64,000 nt of DNA from Niastella sp. (GTDB taxonomy: Bacteria > Bacteroidota > Bacteroidia > Chitinophagales > Chitinophagaceae), in contig JAGIBF010000014.1 in assembly GCA_017744515.1 (NCBI GenBank), positions 62,001 through 126,000 on the forward strand, read 5' to 3'. A model generated the notes under the pieces. It did not search any database. It saw nothing but the letters and a program-made list of their open reading frames with translations, and was not told the DNA's origin. Made by a program: the position numbers and the translations under genes. This document shows, one piece after another, positions 17,191-26,000 of this stretch (the first letter of the stretch is position 1; each line of letters begins with the position of its first letter).

Positions 17191-20100
17191 ATGAAAAAAA
17201 CATTGCCTGCAATTCATCTTGCCCTGCTTATGCTTGTAGTACTCATCACTACAGGCGCTTATGCACAAACACCCGCTACATCAAAAGTCATTACCGGTAA
17301 AATTACCAACGCAGAAAATGAACCGTTGGAAGGAGTGACCGTACAGGTAAAGGGAAAACAACAATCAGTAATAACCAACGAAAATGGTATCTACAGCATT
17401 ACCATCGACAAACCCCAGGGTATCACATTAGTGTTCTCCTCCGTGGGATTTTTGGAGAAAGAAGTAAAGCTCAATGCCAACACTACATTATACAATGTAA
17501 AGCTCGATCACAATCCCAAAGACATGGAAGATGTAGTGGTCATTGGTTATGGAACCGTGCAGAAGAAAGACCTTACCGGGTCGGTTGGCCAGGTAAAAGT
17601 GGCGGAGATAAAAAAAGCACCGGTAGCCTCGTTTGAAGATGCGCTGGGTGGCCGCGTAGCAGGCGTGCAGGTAGGCGCTGTAGACGGTCAGCCAGGCAGT
17701 AGCAACCTCATCACCATCCGTGGTGGGAATTCCATCACACAAAGCAATGCACCATTATATGTGATTGATGGATTCCCGGTTGAAAATCCCAGCAACAACG
17801 TCTTCAACCCCGACGACCTTGAATCCATCGAAGTACTGAAAGACGCTTCCGCCACGGCTATCTATGGAGCTCGTGGAGCAAATGGAGTTATCATCATTAC
17901 TACCAAAAAAGGAAAAGCAGGCGCGCCCGTTGTCACCTATAACGCCTGGTACGGTTTGCAGAAAGAGATCAACCGCCAGGAAGTAATGAGCCCTTACGAA
18001 TTTGTAAAATACCAATTAGAACTACAGCCTGCACAGTCTACCGATCTATACCTCAAAAACGGAAAAACACTCGACTACTACAGGAATGTCCCCGGCATTA
18101 ACTGGCAGGATGAAATATTCCGCACGGCGCCCATGCAAAACCACAGCCTTTCAATAAGCGGCGGCAGTGGTGGAACACGCTATGCACTTTCCGGAAATAT
18201 ACTCGATCAGGAAGGCATTCTTATCAATAGCGGGTTTCAACGTGCTCAGGGAAGAGTAGTATTGGACCAGACAGTAAATACGAAACTGAAAGTAGGCGTC
18301 AATATTAACTATTCATCACTGAAGACAACGGGCCAGATCGCTACCAATGGTGGAGACAACGGCATCAATGCCTCCTCCTATTTATTCTACAGCGCCTGGG
18401 GCTATCGCCCGATAACAGGAGATTCATTGAGTGACCTCAGCTTTTCTGAAGATGCGTTTGATGCAGGCATCACCAATACGTCCGATCTGCGGGTGAACCC
18501 GATCATATCAGCTAAGAACGCTTACAACGTTGCCTTTACCAATGCCCTCTTTGCCAATGCCTACCTTGAATACAAAGTCATGAAGAACCTCACACTGCGT
18601 ATCACAGGCGGCATAACAAGAAATGCGGTGCGCAGGGAGATCTTCAACAACTCACAAACAGCCGCTGGCAATCCACGTACCGTCTATGGAGCTACCAATG
18701 GCGTCAATGGCTCCGTTAACAACAACGTTTTAAGCAGTTGGCTCAATGAAAATACCCTTACCTGGAATAAACGCTTTAATAAAAACCATGTATTGAATGT
18801 TGTAGGCGGCTTCACTTTACAGAAGACGAAAACACTGATAGATGGTTTCTCTGCCAATAAAGTCCCCAACGAATCCCTTGGCATCAGCGGCCTCGATGAA
18901 GGTACGCCGCTGATAAACATATCTTCTGAATCCGAAGCTGCACAGGCATCATTCCTTGGAAGGATCAACTATACCCTGTTCTCAAAATACCTGTTTACAG
19001 CATCCTTCCGGGCAGACGGTTCATCCAAGTTTGCAAAAGACAACCGATGGGGTTACTTCCCCTCAGGCTCGGTCGCCTGGCGCATCAGTGAAGAAAATTT
19101 CATGAAGAAACTGCCCTGGATTTCAGACGCCAAGCTGCGCGTGAGCTATGGCATCACCGGCAACAACCGGGTATCTGATTTCTCCTACCTCTCGGTGCTG
19201 AGACAAACAGGCTTCACGAATGGTAGTGCCAATACCACACCTGGCTACTATTTCAATGGCATACACATACCTGGTTCGGCACCTGTAGAAGTCGGTAATA
19301 AAGACCTGAAATGGGAACGCACAGCACAGACAGATGTGGGCCTTGATCTTGGCTTCCTCAACAACCGCATTGCCCTCTCGGTAGATTATTACTATAAGAA
19401 GACGAGCGATCTGCTGCTGAATGCAAACCTTGCTTCTTCTTCCGGTTACCTCAATGGATTTAAGAACATCGGTAAAGTATCCAACCAGGGACTTGAATTT
19501 ACCCTCAACACCGTCAACATAAATAACAAGAACTTTGGCTGGAACACCAATTTCAATATAGCCTTCAATCGGAATAAAATACTGGAGTTGAACTACGACC
19601 AGCCAAGCATTACAACCCGCCTGCAAGGCTGGAACGACAACTTCAACAACTCACTCCCTTACCTCGCCAAACCTGGAATGCCGGTAGCCCTGTTTTTCGG
19701 CTACCTCGCAGATGGGTTATACCAGGTGGATGATTTTACGCAATTGCCCAACGGCTCTTATGTGCTGAGAGAAGACGTGCCCAATAATGGCCAGGACAGG
19801 GCCCTCATTAAACCCGGTTTTGTAAAATATGTAGATATTAACGGAGATGGCGTTGTGAATGCCAATGACCAGACCTTTATTGGTAATCCCCTTCCTGTTC
19901 ATATTGGAGGTTTCTCCAACAACTTCCGCTACTACAATTTCGATCTCAACGTATTCTTCCAATGGTCCTATGGCAATGACATCCTCAATGGTAACCGCAC
20001 TGTATTTGAAGGAATGGAAGGAAGACCCTACCTGAATATGTATAAATCATTCGAGAACAGGTGGACACCAGAAAATACAAACACAGATATGCCGGTTGCC

Positions 20101-20388
20101 GGCGTCACCAGTCCCAATGTATATTCCACACGCCTGATTGAAGATGGTTCCTTTCTGCGGCTCAAAACAGTGTCGCTCGGCTATAACCTGCCGGCACAAG
20201 TACTGAAACGCATAAAAATTCAGGGTATCAGAGTATACGCAGCTGCGCAGAACCTGTACACCTGGACCAATTACTCCGGCGTAGACCCGGAAGTATCTGT
20301 TAGGAATTCAGCATTGACACCGGGCTTCGACTGGTCAGCCTATCCCAAGGCAAGAACACTCACACTGGGACTTAACGTAACATTCTAA
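17191..20388 (+). CDS. susC: SusC/RagA-family TonB-dependent outer-membrane transporter
   Basis: Outer-membrane oligosaccharide importer, 1065 aa from the ATG at 17191, chosen because it opens the signal peptide MKKTLPAIHLALLMLVVLIT...AYA; a longer version from 17143 would overlap the promoter. Domains in order: CarboxypepD_reg-like (about 28-105; VITGKITNAENEPLEGVTVQ), the SusC signature DVVVIGYGTVQKKDLTGSV (about 115), plug (about 125-230; APLYVIDGFPVENPSNN, IEVLKDASATAIYGARGANG), and a barrel ending in LTLGLNVTF. There is no STN domain, so uptake rather than sigma signalling is expected. It is followed after 19 nt by susD. Transcription is probably controlled from the paired palindromes upstream. 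The substrate is unknown. Confidence 0.96.
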   Translation: MKKTLPAIHLALLMLVVLITTGAYAQTPATSKVITGKITNAENEPLEGVTVQVKGKQQSVITNENGIYSITIDKPQGITLVFSSVGFLEKEVKLNANTTLYNVKLDHNPKDMEDVVVIGYGTVQKKDLTGSVGQVKVAEIKKAPVASFEDALGGRVAGVQVGAVDGQPGSSNLITIRGGNSITQSNAPLYVIDGFPVENPSNNVFNPDDLESIEVLKDASATAIYGARGANGVIIITTKKGKAGAPVVTYNAWYGLQKEINRQEVMSPYEFVKYQLELQPAQSTDLYLKNGKTLDYYRNVPGINWQDEIFRTAPMQNHSLSISGGSGGTRYALSGNILDQEGILINSGFQRAQGRVVLDQTVNTKLKVGVNINYSSLKTTGQIATNGGDNGINASSYLFYSAWGYRPITGDSLSDLSFSEDAFDAGITNTSDLRVNPIISAKNAYNVAFTNALFANAYLEYKVMKNLTLRITGGITRNAVRREIFNNSQTAAGNPRTVYGATNGVNGSVNNNVLSSWLNENTLTWNKRFNKNHVLNVVGGFTLQKTKTLIDGFSANKVPNESLGISGLDEGTPLINISSESEAAQASFLGRINYTLFSKYLFTASFRADGSSKFAKDNRWGYFPSGSVAWRISEENFMKKLPWISDAKLRVSYGITGNNRVSDFSYLSVLRQTGFTNGSANTTPGYYFNGIHIPGSAPVEVGNKDLKWERTAQTDVGLDLGFLNNRIALSVDYYYKKTSDLLLNANLASSSGYLNGFKNIGKVSNQGLEFTLNTVNINNKNFGWNTNFNIAFNRNKILELNYDQPSITTRLQGWNDNFNNSLPYLAKPGMPVALFFGYLADGLYQVDDFTQLPNGSYVLREDVPNNGQDRALIKPGFVKYVDINGDGVVNANDQTFIGNPLPVHIGGFSNNFRYYNFDLNVFFQWSYGNDILNGNRTVFEGMEGRPYLNMYKSFENRWTPENTNTDMPVAGVTSPNVYSTRLIEDGSFLRLKTVSLGYNLPAQVLKRIKIQGIRVYAAAQNLYTWTNYSGVDPEVSVRNSALTPGFDWSAYPKARTLTLGLNVTF

Positions 20389-20407
20389 CGAATAAAAAGC
20401 TTCGAAT

Positions 20408-22042
20408 ATGAACGCCAATCATAAATCATCAATTGAGAATCATAGAATCCAAAAGCTCGCCGCTCGAAGCTCGTGGCTCGTAGCTGTAGCGCTGGCAATA
20501 GTGATGCTGAGCAGCTGCAATAAATTCCTCGACACCAAACCCGTCGACTCTATTACGCCCGATACGTATTATAAAACACAGGAAGACCTCAACAGGGCCC
20601 TCGCAGCTGTATACGACAGGCTGGGCGACCGCCGCACCTACGGTAGCGCCTTATATGGATACCTCGCCTTTAGCGACGAGTTTTACCTGAAGAGCCAGTT
20701 GACAGGTTACATGTCCAATACGATCGATGCATCCATGCTGGAACTGAACCGTTGCTGGGAAGCATTGTATGTCGGCATCGAACGCGCCAATATGCTGCTG
20801 GATCACCTCGATGGTGCGCAGGTAAGCGACTCTTCAAAGAACGAAGTAAAAGGACAGACGTTGTTTTTAAGAGCCTTCTACTACTTTAACCTCGTAGACA
20901 ACTGGGGAGCTGTACCATTAAAGCTCACCTCTACCAAATCACCAACAGAACCACCCCTGCCACGCACCCCAGTTGCAGATATATATGCCCGGATTGTGAA
21001 AGACTTAAAGGATGCAGAAGGATTGGTGCGTGATATAACCTACTATGGCTACAATGGCCGCATTTCCAAAACTGCTGTGCAGGCGATGCTGGCAAGAGTT
21101 TACCTTACCATGGCAGGATATCCCTTACTCGATGAAGCAAAATATGCGGATGCAAAGACGTATGCAGAGAAAGTGATCACATCCAATGTACACGCTTTGA
21201 ATCCGAGCTTTTCACAGATATTCATCAACCTTGCACAGGATAAATACGACATCAAAGAATGCTTGTGGGAAATAGAGTATTTCGGCAATAACCAGGGCAT
21301 TGTACGCGAAGGAGGTTATGTAGGTTCCTGGATGGGACTCTATTGCCCAAACATCGATACAGGATTTGCCTATGATTATGTACATGCTACCCGCAAATTG
21401 TATGATGCTTATGAAGCCGGTGATCTCAGGAGAGACTGGACCATAGCACCTTACCGTTTCAATCCCAGCGGCACAGGCGGCAACCTTGTCAAAGTAACAA
21501 GGACCAATTGGGGACCCACAGAAATATATGAACGAAGCGCCGGTAAATACAGAAGAGAATATGAGCTGTTCAGGCCAAGAGACCAGGACTTTACAGCCAT
21601 TAATTTTCCTATGATCCGTTATTCCGACGTATTGCTCATGTTTGCAGAAGCCGAGAACGAAGTCAATGGACCTACAGCAGCAGCCTATGATGCTATTAAC
21701 AAAGTACGCAGACGGGGATTTGGAAAAGCGGTAGAAGTACCTGATCCTGTGGCCGATCTGCCGGCCGGACTTGCGCAGGTTGATTTTTCTGAAGCCGTTA
21801 GAGCAGAACGTTTCCGTGAGCTGTCCTATGAAGGCATCAGAAAACATGACCTGCTCCGTTGGGGAAACTATGTGTTGACAATGCAACAAATGGTAACGGC
21901 ATACCAGACGAACATGCCCGCTACTCTTTCGCCAGCTGCAATAGGACAGGCCAGCAGAATAACTTCCAGAAGTGTTCTGTTCCCGATACCCAACAGCGAA
22001 ATAGCAGTCAACCCCAATCTGTCACAAAACCCCGGCTGGTAA
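20408..22042 (+). CDS. susD: SusD/RagB-family nutrient-binding lipoprotein
   Basis: Surface lipoprotein, 544 aa, that closes over its SusC partner and binds the glycan. The lipobox is LSSC with Cys38, followed by NKFLDTKPVDSITPDTYY, the usual SusD start. TPR-like helices and the SusD C-terminal region (about 330-544; FPMIRYSDVLLMFAEAENEV, RAERFRELSYEGIRKHDLLR, LFPIPNSEIAVNPNLSQNPG) are clear. The N terminus is odd: the first 27 residues (MNANHKSSIENHRIQKLAAR...) are far longer and more polar than a normal lipoprotein n-region, and their DNA resembles a dispersed intergenic repeat also seen near 39427. The hydrophobic core VAVALAIVML is intact, so export is still plausible. No good downstream start exists. 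Confidence 0.95.
   Translation: MNANHKSSIENHRIQKLAARSSWLVAVALAIVMLSSCNKFLDTKPVDSITPDTYYKTQEDLNRALAAVYDRLGDRRTYGSALYGYLAFSDEFYLKSQLTGYMSNTIDASMLELNRCWEALYVGIERANMLLDHLDGAQVSDSSKNEVKGQTLFLRAFYYFNLVDNWGAVPLKLTSTKSPTEPPLPRTPVADIYARIVKDLKDAEGLVRDITYYGYNGRISKTAVQAMLARVYLTMAGYPLLDEAKYADAKTYAEKVITSNVHALNPSFSQIFINLAQDKYDIKECLWEIEYFGNNQGIVREGGYVGSWMGLYCPNIDTGFAYDYVHATRKLYDAYEAGDLRRDWTIAPYRFNPSGTGGNLVKVTRTNWGPTEIYERSAGKYRREYELFRPRDQDFTAINFPMIRYSDVLLMFAEAENEVNGPTAAAYDAINKVRRRGFGKAVEVPDPVADLPAGLAQVDFSEAVRAERFRELSYEGIRKHDLLRWGNYVLTMQQMVTAYQTNMPATLSPAAIGQASRITSRSVLFPIPNSEIAVNPNLSQNPGW
20416..20485. repeat. Type-E repeat (AAGCTCG-rich) inside the susD leader
   Basis: The stretch AATCATAAATCATCAATTGAG is followed by AGCTCGCCGCTCGAAGCTCG and TGGCTCGTAGCT. 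A related GAGCAATGAGCTAAGC ... CTCGCAGCTCGTAGCTCACA block lies at 39391-39468 in an intergenic gap. Here the element is inside the coding sequence and supplies most of the signal-peptide n-region. Confidence 0.6.
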
Positions 22043-22050
22043 AACCAGCT

Positions 22051-22127
22051 TGTCACCCTGAGCCAACCTTATTGTCACCCTGAGCTTGTCGAAGGGTCCC
22101 TGTCAGGTTGAGCTTGTCGAAACCTTC
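22051..22127. repeat. Type-A dispersed repeats after susD
   Basis: Three linked copies: TGTCACCCTGAGCCAACC, TGTCACCCTGAGCTTGTCGA-AGGG, and a compensatory variant TGTCAGGTTGAGCTTGTCGA-AACC, in which the stem changes from CCCT/AGGG to GGTT/AACC and so remains pairable. They fill the susD to DUF5017 gap inside the operon. Confidence 0.85.
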
Positions 22128-22143
22128 CTAAAATCTAAATAGT

Positions 22144-23031
22144 ATGCACAAAATATTTTCCTTCTTCGCAATATGCCTGCTGGCAGTTTCCTGTACCAAA
22201 CGGGATACCATCAGCACTCCGGTATTTGATGTAACTACCGCATCCACCACCTACAAAGTAGGCGATTCGATCATATTCAAATTTACCGGCGATCCGCAGA
22301 ACATTGTATTCTGGTCGGGCATGCCAGGTAGCGTATACGAATACAGAGACCGGTTATTTACTACTGGCAATAAACTACTGGTTAAATTCAACACCTACCA
22401 GCAGTTTGGCATCCGCAACAACATGACGGTACTGGTATCAAATAACTTTAATGGTACCTACGATACTACAAACGTAAAAGCGGCTACCTGGACTGATATC
22501 ACCAACCGGGTCACACTGTCGCAAGGCGCCGACCAGGTACAATCAGGTACAGTAGACATGTCGGAGTTTACAGATGGCAATAAATCAGCCACCATTGCAT
22601 TCCGGTATATTACTACCACCATTCAAAGCCAGAACAGGTGGGTGATCCGTACCTTCAATGCCGACAACCAGGCGCCCGATGGTACCATTACGCCCATGGC
22701 CAATATGACTACAGCAGGCTGGAAAGCAGTAAGTTTCCAAAACCCGGCAGCTGTGTGGTCGATTACCAGCGCACAATTGCTGTTGCAAGGCAGTGCCAAT
22801 GCACTCGATGACGATTGGGTATTGACAAGAAGCTTTAATCCCAATACGGCAGTGCCTGACAAAGGCGTAGCCATTAAGAACATTACTACCAGCCTCACCC
22901 AATATGCGGCCACAGGCGTATATACAGTACCCGGCACCTATAAAGTAGTATTTGAAGCCACCAATGCAACCTATGTAAATGATAAAGTAGAAAGCACGCT
23001 GAAAGAAATTACGTTAACCATAACACCCTAA
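22144..23031 (+). CDS. DUF5017-like PUL lipoprotein (SusE/F position)
   Basis: Lipoprotein of 295 aa with signal MHKIFSFFAICLLAVSC (Cys17). The mature part starts with a beta-sandwich/PKD-like segment (VFDVTTASTTYKVGDSIIFK, GDPQNIVFWSGMPGSVYEYR), matching the DUF5017 pattern of proteins found after SusD. The remainder (NRWVIRTFNADNQAPDGTIT, QYAATGVYTVPGTYKVVFEA) looks like carbohydrate-binding beta domains. It probably assists glycan capture at the cell surface. Its TAA stop overlaps the ATG of the next gene by one base (TAATG), so the two are likely translationally coupled. Confidence 0.85.
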   Translation: MHKIFSFFAICLLAVSCTKRDTISTPVFDVTTASTTYKVGDSIIFKFTGDPQNIVFWSGMPGSVYEYRDRLFTTGNKLLVKFNTYQQFGIRNNMTVLVSNNFNGTYDTTNVKAATWTDITNRVTLSQGADQVQSGTVDMSEFTDGNKSATIAFRYITTTIQSQNRWVIRTFNADNQAPDGTITPMANMTTAGWKAVSFQNPAAVWSITSAQLLLQGSANALDDDWVLTRSFNPNTAVPDKGVAIKNITTSLTQYAATGVYTVPGTYKVVFEATNATYVNDKVESTLKEITLTITP

Positions 23032-26000
23032 TGAACCAAACAATAGATACTACCGTCATTGTTGTCTTTTCCATCTTCATCATGTTGATCGGATTCCTGT
23101 TTGTCCGTACCGGCAGGAACCTGAAGTCATTCTTTGCCGGTGGAGAAGCAGTACCTTGGTTCATAGGAGGCTTGTCATTATTCATGAGCTTCTTCTCGGC
23201 AGGCACGTTCGTAGCCTGGGGTTCCATCGCCTACCAGCACGGCTGGGTAGCCATCACCATACAATGGACGATGTGCATCGGAGGTTTGATCACGGGTTTT
23301 TACCTGGCCCCCAAATGGAAAGCGACGGGCAACCTTACTGCCGCAGAGTTTATTCGTGAGCGATTGGGAGTTGGAGTACAAAAGAGCTACATCTATATCT
23401 TCATGCTGGTATCCTTGCTGATCAAAGGATCGGTATTGTACTCAGTAGCTAAGCTGGTAAGTTCCTCATTGGGTTTCCCCTTGGTGCCGGTCACGGTAGT
23501 ATTGGGTTTGTTCATGATTGCCTATACGGCAGTAGGAGGATTATGGGCGGTGATGGTCACCGACATACTCCAGTTTGTGATCCTTACTGCTGCCATCCTT
23601 ATCATCATGCCACTGGCTTTTAAAGCAGCAGGAGGAGTAGACCATTTCCTCGAACAGGCCCCTGCAGGATTCTTTAAGCTGGTGAATGGAGAATACACAT
23701 GGGGATTTATCCTGGCCTTTGCACTATACCACATCTTTTACATAGGAGGCAACTGGACCTTTGTGCAGCGCTACACCAGCGTAGACAAGCCAAAGTCGGC
23801 CTCCAAAGTAGCCTACCTCTTTGCAGCATTATACATCATCAGCCCCATACTGTGGATGCTGCCCCCGATGATATACAAAACCATCAATCCATCGCTGTCG
23901 GGGCTTCAAACAGAAAATGCTTACCTGATGATCTGTAAGCATGTGTTGCCTGCAGGATTAATGGGCCTCATTCTTACCGGCATGTACTTCTCTACATCAG
24001 CTTCAGCCAATACAGCCCTCAATGTTGTCTCGGCCGTATTTACCAATGATATTTACAAAGGATCCATCAATCCCCGGGCATCCGATAAAAAACTAATGAG
24101 CGTAGCACGCATCTCCTCCTGGTTCTTTGGGCTCGGTATGATCGGCGTTGCGCTCATAGTACCACGCATTGGAGGCATTGTTGAGTTCACGCTGAGCATT
24201 GGCGCTATTACGGGCGGCCCCTTGTTGGCGCCACCGATCTGGGCCTTGTTCTCTAAACGATTAACAGGCAAAGCCACGATATTGATCACCCTCATAAGCC
24301 TGTCGGTAAATGTGATATTCAAAGTGATACTGCCCCACACCATAAGCTTTAAACTGGATCGCGCCACAGAGATGCTGGTAGGAGTAGGCTTGCCATTTAT
24401 AATGTTGGCCTTGTATGAGCTTTATGCGATGGCGAAGAACCTTGGCAATGAAGATTACATGCAATACCAGCAACGAAAAGCACAACGAAAAGAAGCTGCA
24501 CTGGAAGCTACAGAAGAAGAAACACGGGAGATCAGGAAGCAGAACAAATTTGGCCTGCAGGTCATTGCCTTTTCCCTCGCATTCATAGCAGTGCTGCTGT
24601 TCGTACTAAGCCTGCTCACAACATCAGGGGCAGACATTGTAGCAGGCATTGCTGCAGTTATTTTAGTGTGCTCAGTAATCCCATACCGCGCAGCCCGTAA
24701 AGTAAAAGTGCCGGTGGCTGCGTTGGTGTCACTCATCATGATGGGATTGTTACTGCCACAAGCCGAAGCTACGGCACAAACAGTAACCGGTACAAAAGCT
24801 ACGCTTGCTTCACCCACCTTGCAATTGAACTGGACTAAAAACAACAACGGCTGGCAATTGCAAAAACTGGCAGTGAAGAAAGGCACACAATGGATCAGCC
24901 TGTCCGGCACAAGTGGCGAATACACTGTGCTGTTTTCAAAACAAAAGCCAGACACTATACCACAACCCATATACGATGCAGCAGGTAAACAAGTGATCTT
25001 TCCCGAATCCCATTATCGATATACGATTCCCGTATGGGCAGAAGCCACTACACCCGTGGCAATGAATACGGCTGGCGAAGCTGTCCGCTTTTATCCCGGA
25101 AATGCTCAATCCACCAACAACGAATTAACCTTTACACAGGATACCAAAGAAGCAACCATCAACGCCACCTGGCGCATGGATTCCCAATACCAGGGCGACA
25201 TACTGGTCACCCTTACATTGATAGCCAAACAAGATGGATACTATTCCATTGCATCCCCTTCACTGGCCATTGTCGACAATAAAGAAATGACCTGGGGCAT
25301 GGTGCCCGGTCACTTCCAGGGTACTGCCGTCGAAAAGAACTTTGTCAAAGCATTCGCCTACGGACAAGGCATTCCCGATAAACCGGTAGTGAGCCGCGAA
25401 CGTTCAGCTTCTACACTGTCACCATTGATCAGCACAAAACAAGGCATTACATTCGCCGTGATACCCGAACCAGGCACAGGCCGTGATCCATGGGAAAACA
25501 AGAACAGCACACAAACGATCTGGCAACTTGGCCTGTCGTTGATGAACAGGCAGGCACAGCTAACACCCACAGCCTGGCATCCGGTATTGGGACAACGTGG
25601 CTCCTTCCTGAAGACAGGAGAGACAACTAACTTCTCCTTCCGTTATACAGTACAACCAGCTAACTGGTATACTGTATACAAACATGCAGTGAACGATATC
25701 TATAAGCTGAAAGATTTCCTTGCATTAAAAGAAACAAAACAGTCCCTCACGGACCGCATCCTGTCCATGCATAAATACGTAGTAGACGACAGCACGTCCA
25801 AATGGCGCACGATGCAATACCAGGGACTCACTATCGGCGCACAGGATTACCTGGGCGGTGTATACGGCGGTGATGGCGACGCGATCAAGAATGCGGACTA
25901 CGGCGCGATGTGGATGCTGGCCCGCATTACCAACGATCCGGTATTGAAACAAACCCGCTTGCCTTACGCACTCAATTTTAAGATCACACAACAAGATAGA

